64,000 nucleotides of DNA from Odiellus spinosus (Eukaryota; Arthropoda; Arachnida; Opiliones; Phalangiidae): contig OY987226.1 in NCBI GenBank assembly GCA_963920705.1, forward strand, positions 27,288,706-27,352,705, read 5' to 3'. The first letter of the stretch is position 1; every line of letters begins with the position of its first letter. A program made the translations under genes and the position numbers. Below the pieces are notes generated by a model that was given only the letters and a program-made list of their open reading frames with translations, was not told where the DNA came from and made no database searches. Below are positions 54,946 through 64,000 of the stretch, one piece after another.

Positions 54946-56851
54946 CGAATCATCAACGTCAATAGTACCTGAACTATCAACGTCAACAGTACCCGAATCA
55001 TCAACGTCAACAGTATCTTATCTATCAGCGTCACCAATACCTCAACCATCAACGTCGCAATTACCACGAAAGCTTACGTCATCAAACAACATTGTCATAA
55101 AGCACAGTTGTGTTCGGCCCCTGTCCAAGACTTGCTTCATTTGCGGTGCGAGTACACGAACCAGAGTAAAAGCCGAGGTGCGAACAAGTATATTTGTGGA
55201 AAGAGCAATCTTTATTCATCAGGACAACCGAATGTGCTCCACGCATCTCGTTAACGGTGAGCTTCCCACTGATATAACTGCTGGAATTCAGGTTTCCGCT
55301 AGATCAACCATTATGACTGCCACGGACATTGAGAAACTATTAAACGACCTCAGAAAGTGTGTTAACGACCTACGGACGCCGAGCTTTGACAACTTCATAC
55401 AAAGTGATGAAGACTGTAAAGTATTAACATCATTGTCCCTGCACGAGTTCCTAGAGGTGCATTCTTCTATTGAGGACGTTATTCATACCATCAGATGCTG
55501 TTCATCGAAGACAGCTCTAGCAGTATTATTGGTGAAATTACGATTGGGTATCTCCAATAAGGTGTTATCAACTATATTTCATTTAACTGAAAGATCGGTA
55601 TCAAACCCGGTAAAAGCGGTTATTATGGCTTTATCGGAGCGTTTCGTGCCACATCATTTTGGCCTACAACACTTATCACGTGACAATTTGATAAGAAACC
55701 ATCAATCTGAAGCAGCTGTAAAACTCTTTGCTAGCAACAAGCCTAATTGTCTTATTACCATTGTAGATGGCACCTATATCAAGGTTGGAAGATCCAAGGA
55801 CTATACAGTTCTTCACAAATCATTCTGTGTGCACAAAGGCCAGCATATCCTCAAGCCAATGTTAATGGTAACAACTACGGGTTACATAATAGATATAATC
55901 GGACCTTACTTCGCTAATGGCCGCAATAACGACGCGCGCATTTTAAACCATTCTATCAAAAAAAGAGAAGAACTCCAGTCTTTCTTTCAAGTTGGTGATG
56001 TTGTACTGGCGGACCGCGGTTTCCGAGACTCGAACAGCGTACTAACTGAACTGGGTGTGAGTTTACAAATGCCTTCGTTCTTGTCTAAAGGCGAGAAGCA
56101 AGTCAACACGCAAGAAGTTAATCGTTCCCGACAAGTAACGTACCTCAGGTGGCCGGTTGAAGTTAGGAACGGGCATTTGCAGACGATGTATCGTTTTTTC
56201 CAAAGCCGTATACCAGTGCATATGTTACCATTGGTTCCGGAACTTCTTCAAATTGCTGCTGCGCTTCTGAACGCCTACCACCCGGAATTACATCTTAAAG
56301 GTTCCTGGGAAGACGCCGTCGAGAAAATGTTGGCAGTCTCTACGAAAGAAAAACCTCTTAAGGAAGTGGTTGAGCGCGATAATCTGCTTCGCAAACCGTC
56401 TAAATGGCAACGAATTGAGGATAGTGAATTTCAAGACTTCCCGGTACTTCGTGAAAGTGATGTACGTGAGGTGGTTATGAGCGACTTTAAAACGAAACGC
56501 GCTGATTCTTATGTGGCTTTGACTATAGAGAAATCCGGCTCTTTCAGCGTCGAAGCGTCCAAAGTTGAACATGACTTAATTCGTATACGTGTGCCTGGTC
56601 AATTTTCCACCTCAGCTGTTCACCAAGCTCTCATTCGTTATGTACCTAACGGGACAGGTGTAAATGCCATTAAAGGCTGGTATTGCAATTGCAAAGGTGG
56701 CAGTTTGACGATAGGTACTTGTGTCCACGTTAGCAGCGTAATCTGGTATCTTGGTTATCGTCGCCATGAAGATCGAGGCAGTTGGTACCAGTCAAAATTA
56801 CGTGTAGTGTGTGAAGATGCCACTGAGCTTGAACTGCCAGACATCCGTTAA
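54575..56851 (+). CDS. Spy-like DDE transposase, intact
   Basis: The encoded protein should cut and join the transposon ends in the nucleus. From the first ATG it has 758 residues. A second ATG at 54635 (MAPNTCYAC) gives 738 residues; it lies just before the first conserved motif and may be the true start. Residues 26-75 carry CYAC...CLKC, spaced like a ZAD-type zinc-binding fold. A Ser/Thr/Pro-rich linker with repeated STSTVPE-like units spans about 95-165. A second Cys/His cluster is C187xxC190...C221xxH224. A helical region at 316-358 (LAVLLVKLRLGISNKVLS) resembles the HTH that precedes DDE_Tnp_4 domains. Catalytic candidates are D398 in VDGTY, D480 in LADRGF and E529 in RWPVEVRNG. A SWIM-like motif is C704xC706...C716xH718. 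No frameshift or stop interrupts it. Membership in the IS5/PIF-Harbinger-related DDE group is firm; the Spy label rests on the insertion site. Confidence 0.9.
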   Translation: MILRAFLITNINVIVTSNLEMAPNTCYACNQKVTNSTSRGIGTHAKVSFARFLRFSKGLLPLVINSKTTKICLKCSGLSQKFQTFLNASKSSFSSDHGSSTSSSSPQKRRKLTQVSNPSTSTVPESSTSIVPELSTSTVPESSTSTVSYLSASPIPQPSTSQLPRKLTSSNNIVIKHSCVRPLSKTCFICGASTRTRVKAEVRTSIFVERAIFIHQDNRMCSTHLVNGELPTDITAGIQVSARSTIMTATDIEKLLNDLRKCVNDLRTPSFDNFIQSDEDCKVLTSLSLHEFLEVHSSIEDVIHTIRCCSSKTALAVLLVKLRLGISNKVLSTIFHLTERSVSNPVKAVIMALSERFVPHHFGLQHLSRDNLIRNHQSEAAVKLFASNKPNCLITIVDGTYIKVGRSKDYTVLHKSFCVHKGQHILKPMLMVTTTGYIIDIIGPYFANGRNNDARILNHSIKKREELQSFFQVGDVVLADRGFRDSNSVLTELGVSLQMPSFLSKGEKQVNTQEVNRSRQVTYLRWPVEVRNGHLQTMYRFFQSRIPVHMLPLVPELLQIAAALLNAYHPELHLKGSWEDAVEKMLAVSTKEKPLKEVVERDNLLRKPSKWQRIEDSEFQDFPVLRESDVREVVMSDFKTKRADSYVALTIEKSGSFSVEASKVEHDLIRIRVPGQFSTSAVHQALIRYVPNGTGVNAIKGWYCNCKGGSLTIGTCVHVSSVIWYLGYRRHEDRGSWYQSKLRVVCEDATELELPDIR
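54926..55066 (+). repeat. Imperfect repeats of about 24 bp encoding the Ser/Thr/Pro linker
   Basis: Inside the transposase gene, short direct repeats built on ATCAACGTCAACAGTACC encode STSTVPE-like octapeptides (about residues 118-163). The inner edge of the palindrome (54946) falls within this tract, so repeated sequence may have helped the rearrangement (inference). The left arm has the matching tract at about 54380-54501. Confidence 0.65.
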
Positions 56852-56910
56852 TGTACAATGTTACATGAATAGTTTGTGCTTTTTATACAAGTGTGTTTTG
56901 TTTAATATGA

Positions 56911-56916
56911 AATAAA
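56911..56916 (+). terminator. Polyadenylation signal of the transposase gene
   Basis: AATAAA lies 60 bases after the TAA stop ending at 56851, in an AT-rich 3' region (ATATGAAATAAAAATTAAAG). Its position and sequence fit a eukaryotic cleavage and polyadenylation signal for the intact transposase. Confidence 0.6.
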
Positions 56917-57083
56917 AATTAAAGATACTACTCCAGTATCTACTAATTGGTATATTTCTCTATTTATTTTTCGGATTTATTATACTCCAAAGACTATTCA
57001 AGAAAGCTATATAGTCTTTGCACAAACCCTGTAAAGCTAGCAAACAGTATAGCATGAATGCTTGACAAGTGGAACACTTTTAC

Positions 57084-57477
57084 AGGCGTTGGGGACCATT
57101 TCGAGGCGATGTAGACCAAAAATAGAGGAATTTCATTTTGCCGCCAGCACTATACCCATGGCAGTTACAAAATAATTATTTTCCAATATTTTCCTAACAT
57201 AATTATGAACATAAAATAATAACCGTTCACTATTTTCGTCTGGGGGAAGGCTTTCATATCCGGCACGAAAGTCATAGATTCTTCCTATTCTTTACATTAT
57301 GGAAGAAACCTTCCATTCGTTTTTATTCCCAAAATTTACAGTTGTGAGCTCGAATTTTACGTTTAAATTATCCCCAAACTACCCTATTTTAATCATAAAA
57401 TACGTATTTTTCATAAAAGAGACCAAAATTTTTAACATTACGTGTACCCAGACTCTTATGGGGAGTTGCTGTTGTTC
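57084..57477 (+). repeat. Right subterminal region and terminal inverted repeat
   Basis: This non-coding stretch follows the 3' untranslated region and ends GGAGTTGCTGTTGTTC. It pairs with 51297-51690 at all but about five positions. The outermost 50 or so bases are identical at both ends and should contain the transposase binding and cleavage site. Because both ends derive from the same 3' half, the length of the ancestral terminal inverted repeat cannot be judged from this copy. Confidence 0.8.
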
Positions 57478-57480
57478 TTT
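57478..57480. other. Right half (TTT) of the transposon target site
   Basis: After the last transposon base at 57477 the satellite resumes with TTTGAGGATCTATATTTG, exactly in register with the interrupted block on the left. With AAA at 51294-51296 it reconstitutes AAATTT. Confidence 0.85.
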
Positions 57481-57984
57481 GAGGATCTATATTTGTAAAA
57501 TTTGTGGATCTAGACTTGGAGAATTTTTGGATCTAGACTAGGAAATTTGAGGATCTATACTTGGGAAATTTGTGGATCTATACTTGGGAGATTTGTGGAT
57601 CTATACTTGGGAAATTTGTGGATCTATTCTTGGGAAATATGTGGATCTATTCTTGGGAAATTTGTGGATCTATACTTGGGAAATTTGTGGATCTATACTT
57701 GGGAAATTTGTGGATCTATACTTGGGAAATTTGTGGATCTATACTTGGGAAATTTGTCGACCTATACTTGGGAAATTTGTCGATCTATACTTGGGAAGTT
57801 TTTGGATTTATTCTTGGGAAATTTGTGTATATATATTTGGAAATTTGTGGATCTATACTTGGGAAATTTGTGGATCTACACTTGGGAAATTTGTGGATCT
57901 ATACTTGGGAAATTTGTGAATCTATACTTGGGAAATTTGTGAATCTATACTTGGCAAATTTGTGGATCTATTCTTGGGAAATTT

Positions 57985-60900
57985 GTGGATCTATACTTGG
58001 CAAATTTGTGGATCTATTCTTGGGAAATTTGTGGATCTATTCTTGGGAAATTTGTGGATCTATACTTGGGAAATTTGTGGATCTATACTTGGGAAATCTG
58101 TAGATCTATACTTGGGAAATTTGTCGATCTATACTTGGGAAATTTGTCGACCTATACTTGGGAAATTTGTCGATCTATACTTGGGAAGTTTTTGGATTTA
58201 TTCTTGGGAAATTTGTGTATATATATTTGGAAATTTGTGGATCTATACTTGGGAAATTTGTGGATCTACACTTGGGAAATTTGTGGATCTATACTTGGGA
58301 AATTTGTGAATCTATACTTGGGAAATTTGTGAATCTATACTTGGCAAATTTGTGGATCTATACCTGGGAAATCTGTAGATCTATACTTGGGAAAATTGTG
58401 GATCTACACTTGGGAAATTTGTGGATCTACACTTGGGAAATTTGTGGATCTATACTTGGGAAATTTGTGGATCTATACTTGGGAAATTTGTGGATCTATA
58501 ATTGAGAAATTTGTTGAACTATACTTGGTAATTACTTGACATATATTTGGGAAACTTGCGGAACTATACTTGGGAAACTTGCGGAACTATACTTGGGAAA
58601 CTTGCGGAACTATACTTGGGAAACTTGCGGAACTATACTTGGCAAATTTGTGGATCTATTCTTGGGAAATTTGTGGATCTATTCTTGGGAAATTTGTGGA
58701 TCTATACTTGGGAAATTTGTGGATCTATACTTGGGAAATTTGTGGATCTATACTTGGGAGATTTGTGGATCTATACTTGGGAAATTTGTGGTTCTATACT
58801 TGGGAAATTTGTGGATCTATACTTGGGAAATTTGTGGATCTATACTTGGGAAATTTGTGGATCTATACTTGGGAAATCTGTAGATCTATACTTGGGAAAT
58901 TTGTCGACCTATACTTGGGAAATTTGTCGATCTATACTTGGGAAGTTTTTGGATTTATTCTTGGGAAATTTGTGTATATATATTTGGAAATTTGTGGATC
59001 TATACTTGGGAAATTTGTGGATCTATACTTGGGAAATTTGTGGATCTATACTTGGGAAATTTGTGGATCTATACTTGGGAAATCTGTAGATCTATACTTG
59101 GGAAATTTGTCGACCTATACTTGGGAAATTTGTCGATCTATACTTGGGAAGTTTTTAAATTTATTCTTGGGAAATTTGTGTATATATATTTGGAAATTTG
59201 TGGATCTATACTTGGGAAACTTGCGGAACTATACTTGGCAAATTTGTGGATCTATTCTTGGGAAATTTGTGGATCTATTCTTGGGAAATTTGTGGATCTA
59301 TTCTTGGGAAATTTGTGGATCTATACTTGGGAAATTTGTGGATCTATACTTGGGAAATTTGTGGATCTATACTTGGGAGATTTGTGGATCTATACTTGGG
59401 AAATTTGTGGTTCTATACTTGGGAAATTTGTGGATCTATACTTGGGAAATTTGTGGATCTATACTTGGGAAATTTGTGGATCTATACTTGGGAAATCTGT
59501 AGATCTATACTTGGGAAATTTGTCGACCTATACTTGGGAAATTTGTCGATCTATACTTGGGAAGTTTTTGGATTTATTCTTGGGAAATTTGTGTATATAT
59601 ATTTGGAAATTTGTGGATCTATACTTGGGAAATTTGTGGATCTATACTTGGGAAATTTGTGGATCTATACTTGGGAAATTTGTGGATCTATACTTGGGAA
59701 ATCTGTAGATCTATACTTGGGAAATTTGTCGATCTATACTTGGGAAGTTTTTAAATTTATTCTTGGGAAATTTGTGTATATATATTTGGAAATTTGTGGA
59801 TCTATACTTGGGAAATTTGTGGATCTATACTTGGGAGATTTGTGGATCTATACTTGGGAAATTTGTGGATCTATACTTGTCAAATTTGTTCATCTATACC
59901 TGGGAAATCTGTAGATCTATACTTGGGAAATTTGTGGATCTATACTTGGGAAATTTGTGGATCTATACTTGGCAAATTTGTTCATCTATACCTGGGAAAT
60001 CTGTAGATCTATACTTGTGAAATTTGTGGATCTAAACTTGGAAAATGTGTGGATCTATACTTGGGAAATTTGTGGATCTATACTTAGCAAATTTGTTCAT
60101 CTATACCTGGGAAATCTGTAGATCTATACTTGGGAAATTTGTGGATCTATACTTGGGAAATTTGTGGATCTATACTTGGCAAATTTGTGGATCTATTCTT
60201 GGGAAATTTGTGGATCTATTCTTGGGAAATTTGTGGATCTATACTTGGGAAATTTGTGGATCTATACTTGGGAAATCTGTAGATCTATACTTGGGAAATT
60301 TGTCGATCTATACTTGGGAAATTTGTCGATCTATACTTGGGAAGTTTTTGGATTTATTCTTGGGAAATTTGTGTATATATATTTGGAAATTTGTGGATCT
60401 ATACTTGGGAAATTTGTGGATCTACACTTGGGAAATTTGTGGATCTATACTTGGGAAATTTGTGAATCTATACTTGGGAAATTTGTGAATCTATACTTGG
60501 CAAATTTGTGGATCTATACCTGGGAAATCTGTAGATCTATACTTGGGAAAATTGTGGATCTACACTTGGGAAATTTGTGGATCTACACTTGGGAAATTTG
60601 TGGATCTATACTTGGGAAATTTGTGGATCTATACTTGGGAAATTTGTGGATCTATAATTGAGAAATTTGTTGAACTATACTTGGTAATTACTTGACATAT
60701 ATTTGGGAAACTTGCGGAACTATACTTGGGAAACTTGCGGAACTATACTTGGGAAACTTGCGGAACTATACTTGGGAAACTTGCGGAACTATACTTGGCA
60801 AATTTGTGGATCTATTCTTGGGAAATTTGTGGATCTATTCTTGGGAAATTTGTGGATCTATACTTGGGAAATTTGTGGATCTATACTTGGGAAATTTGTG

Positions 60901-62270
60901 GATCTATACTTGGGAGATTTGTGGATCTATACTTGGGAAATTTGTGGTTCTATACTTGGGAAATTTGTGGATCTATACTTGGGAAATTTGTGGATCTATA
61001 CTTGGGAAATTTGTGGATCTATACTTGGGAAATCTGTAGATCTATACTTGGGAAATTTGTCGACCTATACTTGGGAAATTTGTCGATCTATACTTGGGAA
61101 GTTTTTGGATTTATTCTTGGGAAATTTGTGTATATATATTTGGAAATTTGTGGATCTATACTTGGGAAATTTGTGGATCTATACTTGGGAAATTTGTGGA
61201 TCTATACTTGGGAAATTTGTGGATCTATACTTGGGAAATCTGTAGATCTATACTTGGGAAATTTGTCGACCTATACTTGGGAAATTTGTCGATCTATACT
61301 TGGGAAGTTTTTAAATTTATTCTTGGGAAATTTGTGTATATATATTTGGAAATTTGTGGATCTATACTTGGGAAACTTGCGGAACTATACTTGGCAAATT
61401 TGTGGATCTATTCTTGGGAAATTTGTGGATCTATTCTTGGGAAATTTGTGGATCTATTCTTGGGAAATTTGTGGATCTATACTTGGGAAATTTGTGGATC
61501 TATACTTGGGAAATTTGTGGATCTATACTTGGGAGATTTGTGGATCTATACTTGGGAAATTTGTGGTTCTATACTTGGGAAATTTGTGGATCTATACTTG
61601 GGAAATTTGTGGATCTGTACTTGGGAAATTTGTGGATCTATACTTGGGAAATCTGTAGATCTATACTTGGGAAATTTGTCGACCTATACTTGGGAAATTT
61701 GTCGATCTATACTTGGGAAGTTTTTGGATTTATTCTTGGGAAATTTGTGTATATATATTTGGAAATTTGTGGATCTATACTTGGGAAATTTGTGGATCTA
61801 TACTTGGGAAATTTGTGGATCTATACTTGGGAAATTTGTGGATCTATACTTGGGAAATCTGTAGATCTATACTTGGGAAATTTGTCGACCTATACTTGGG
61901 AAATTTGTCGATCTATACTTGGGAAGTTTTTAAATTTATTCTTGGGAAATTTGTGTATATATATTTGGAAATTTGTGGATCTATACTTGGGAAATTTGTG
62001 GATCTATACTTGGGAGATTTGTGGATCTATACTTGTGAAATTTGTGGATCTATACTTGTCAAATTTGTTCATCTATACCTGGGAAATCTGTAGATCTATA
62101 CTTGGGAAATTTGTGGATCTATACTTGGGAAATTTGTGGATCTATACTTGGCAAATTTGTTCATCTATACCTGGGAAATCTGTAGATCTATACTTGGGAA
62201 ATTTGTGGATCTATACTTGGGAAATTTGTGGATCTATACCTGGGAAATCTGTAGATCTATACTTAAGAAA
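57985..62270 (+). repeat. 2.16-kb tandem duplication in the right satellite block
   Basis: The segment at about 57985-60160 recurs at about 60164-62270. Most of it aligns at an offset of 2,156 bp and the edges at 2,179 bp, a difference of one monomer. Each copy has a run of four AAACTTGCGGAACTATAC monomers (about 58553-58637 and 60709-60795), two or more GTTTTTAAATTTATTC variants, and shorter internal repeats of a few hundred bases. The copies are nearly identical, which points to recent amplification. Confidence 0.8.
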
Positions 62271-62379
62271 TTTGAGGATCTATTCTTGGGAAATTTGTGG
62301 ATATATATGCTTGGGAAATTGGTGGATCTATACTTGGGAAATTTGTAGATATATATTTGGGAAATTTGTGGATCTTTAC

Positions 62380-64000
62380 TTGGAGAATATTTGGATCTAG
62401 ACTTGGGAAATTTGTGGATCTATACTTGGGAAATTTCTGGATCTATACTGGGTAAATTTTTGGATCTATACTTGGAAAATATGTGGATCTATACTTGGGA
62501 AGTTTGTGGATCTATTGGGAAATTTGTGGATATATACTTGGGAAATTTGTGGATCTATACTTGGGAAATTTGTGGATCTATACTTGGGAAATTTGTGGAT
62601 CTATACTTGGTAATTTTTTGACATATATTTGGGAAATTTGTGGATCTATACTTGGGAATTTTGTGGATCTATACTTGTAAACTGTAGATCTATACTTGGG
62701 ACATTTGTGGATCTATACTTGGAAAATTTATGGATCTATACTTGGGAAATTTGTGGATCTATTCTTGGGAAATTTGTGGATCTATTCTTGGGAAATTTTT
62801 GGATCTATACTGGGAAATTTTTGGATCTATACTGGGAAATTTGTGGATCTACACTTGGGAAATTTGTGGATCTACACTTGGGAAATTTGTGGATCTATAC
62901 TTGGGAAATTACGGATCTATACCTGGGAAATCTGTAGATCCATACTTGTGAAATTTGTGGATCTACACTTGGGAAATATGTGGATCTATACTTGGGAAAT
63001 ATGTGGATCTATACTAGGGAAATTTGTGGATTTATACTTGGGAAATATGTGGATCTATACTAGGTAAATTTTTGGATCTAAACTTGGGAAATTTGTAGAT
63101 ATATATTTGGGAGATTTGTGGATCTATATTTGTAAAATTTGTGGATTTATACTTGGGAAATTTGTGGATCTATACTTGGAGAATTTGTGGATCTAGACTT
63201 GGGAAATTTGTGGATCTATACTTGGGAAATTTGTGGATCTATACTTGGGAAATTTGTGGATCTATACTTGGTAATTTTTTGACATATATTTGGGAAATTT
63301 GTGGATCTATACTTGGGAATTTTGTGGATCTATACTTGTAAACTGTAGATCTATACTTGGGACATTTGTGGATCTATACTTGGAAAATTTATGGATCTAT
63401 ACTTGGGAAATTTGTGGATCTATTCTTGGGAAATTTGTGGATCTATACTGGGAAATTTGTGGATCTACACTTGTTAAATTTGTGGATCTACACTTGGGAA
63501 ATTTGTGGATCTATACTTGGGAAATTACGGATCTATACCTGGGAAATCTGTAGATCCATACTTGTGAAATTTGTGGATCTACACTTGGGAAATATGTGGA
63601 TCTATACTTGGGAAATATGTGGATCTATACTAGGGAAATTTCTGGATTTATACTTGGGAAATATGTGGATCTATACTAGGTAAATTTTTGGATCTAAACT
63701 TGGGAAATTTGTAGATATATATTTGGGAGATTTGTGGATCTATATTTGTAAAATTTGTGGATTTATGCTTGGGAAATTTGTGGATCTATACTTGGAGAAT
63801 TTTTGGATCTAGACTTGGGAAATTTGTAGATCTATACTGGGGAAATTTTTGGATCTATACTTGGAAAATTTGTGGATCTATACTTGGGAAATATGTGGAT
63901 CTATACTTGGGAAATATGTAGATCTATACTTGGGAAATATGTGGATCTATACTAATGAAATTTGTGGATCTAAACTTGGGAAATTTGTAGATATATATTT
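62380..64000 (+). repeat. Higher-order repeat of about 0.62-0.66 kb at the right edge
   Basis: A block including TTGGTAATTTTTTGACATAT, TTGTAAACTGTAGATC, TTGGGACATTTG, GAAATTACGGATC and TAGATCCATACTTGTG occurs at about 62600-63090 and again at about 63260-63706. The offset is 661 bp at the start and 616 bp at the end because the second copy lacks about two monomers. A third partial unit begins near 63707 and runs out of the window. Confidence 0.75.

Larger units (their letters stand above)
51297..57477 (+). mobile_element. Spy-like DNA transposon, 6,181 bp, inserted without target-site duplication
   Basis: This is the only non-satellite sequence in the window. It begins GAACAACAGCAACTCC and ends with the inverse, GGAGTTGCTGTTGTTC. 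It is flanked by AAA on the left and TTT on the right; removing it restores exactly the AAATTTGAGG seen in many other copies of this satellite block, so there is no target-site duplication. Precise insertion between AAA and TTT without duplication is the defining trait of Spy elements, a group distantly related to IS5, ISL2EU and PIF/Harbinger. The element carries one intact transposase gene (54575-56851, plus strand). Its left 3.2 kb is an inverted copy of its right 2.5 kb, carrying a broken gene. ISL2EU or another PIF/Harbinger-type family is the main alternative, but those duplicate their targets. Confidence 0.85.
54946..57477 (+). repeat. Right arm of the giant inverted repeat (2,532 bp)
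   Basis: This is the probable parental arm. It holds codons 125-758 of the intact transposase, the 3' untranslated region with AATAAA, about 0.4 kb of subterminal DNA and the transposon end. It lacks the 672-bp tandem duplication and the frameshifting T of the left arm. The outer 394 bp pair with 51297-51690 with no net insertion or deletion. Confidence 0.92.
57478..64000 (+). repeat. 23-bp satellite array, part right of the transposon
   Basis: The same satellite continues in the same orientation. The first 150 bases (GAGGATCTATATTTG, then CTAGACTTGGAGAATTTTTGG and CTAGACTAGGAAATTTGAGG) match the sequence expected after the interrupted repeat unit, as seen near 45760-45900 and 48575-48720. 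From about 57.9 kb the higher-order structure differs from that on the left. No host gene or RNA gene is visible up to the end of the window. Confidence 0.96.

Noticed and set aside
51297..57477. Two independent transposons inserted head to head
   Set aside because: There is no internal pair of transposon ends and no satellite between the halves; homology stops inside the transposase gene at 54501/54946, and only the outer ends show target-site flanks. One rearranged element is simpler.
51293..57481. A short target-site duplication hidden at the transposon edges
   Set aside because: Shifting the boundary by one or two bases on either side gives no direct repeat and would require loss of target bases. 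The GAAC...GTTC boundary restores the empty site exactly.
1..64000. Telomeric repeat or CENP-B box in the satellite
   Set aside because: The unit is neither TTAGG- nor TTAGGG-like, and I see no TTCG....CGGG box in the monomer. A centromeric role stays possible but is unsupported.

Overview
The window is almost entirely one AT-rich satellite array, interrupted once by a DNA transposon. The satellite unit is 23 bp (example: 206-228), with the invariant core TTGGGAAATTTG. It runs head to tail in one orientation from base 1 to 51296 and again from 57478 to 64000, about 57.8 kb or roughly 2,500 monomer lengths. I see no host gene, rRNA, tRNA or CRISPR in it. The consensus monomer has no stop codon in any forward frame, so the array is full of long forward open frames encoding a 23-residue cycle. 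I treat these as a by-product of the repeat and not as genes.

The organism is a eukaryote, most probably an invertebrate. The evidence is the higher-order satellite, a eukaryotic cut-and-paste transposon, an AATAAA polyadenylation signal, and a transposon group (Spy) that I know only from invertebrate genomes. The species, and whether the array is centromeric, cannot be read from the sequence.

Layout. (A) 1-12.1 kb: higher-order repeats marked by 15 copies of a short poly-T insert, including a nearly perfect 3.19 kb tandem duplication (776-7159) and 1.2-1.9 kb units (6.5-12.1 kb). (B) 12.0-14.2 kb: two diverged copies of a block of about 0.8 kb, 1.37-1.40 kb apart. (C) 14.2-51.3 kb: a mosaic of multi-kb duplications, with a unit of about 3.2 kb dominating from 32 kb on. 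(D) 51297-57477: a 6,181 bp transposon. (E) 57.5-62.3 kb: satellite with a 2.16 kb tandem duplication. (F) 62.3-64.0 kb: satellite with a 0.62-0.66 kb repeated unit.

The transposon is the most interesting object. Its ends (GAACAACAGC... and ...GCTGTTGTTC) lie exactly between AAA and TTT of an AAATTT site. No target duplication is present, and many uninterrupted paralogous copies of the same site occur elsewhere in the array. This is the insertion behaviour described for Spy transposons. The element encodes one intact transposase of 758 codons (or 738 from the second Met), with N-terminal Cys/His motifs, a DDE core related to DDE_Tnp_4, and a C-terminal SWIM-like CxC...CxH motif. The element is a huge imperfect palindrome: its left arm (51297-54501) is an inverted copy of its right 2.5 kb (54946-57477). 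The left arm carries a 5'-truncated, frameshifted transposase pseudogene and a further 672 bp tandem duplication. The two arms enclose a 444 bp single-copy centre that holds the start of the intact gene. Because AAATTT is present in nearly every satellite monomer, the array is also a very dense field of potential Spy target sites.
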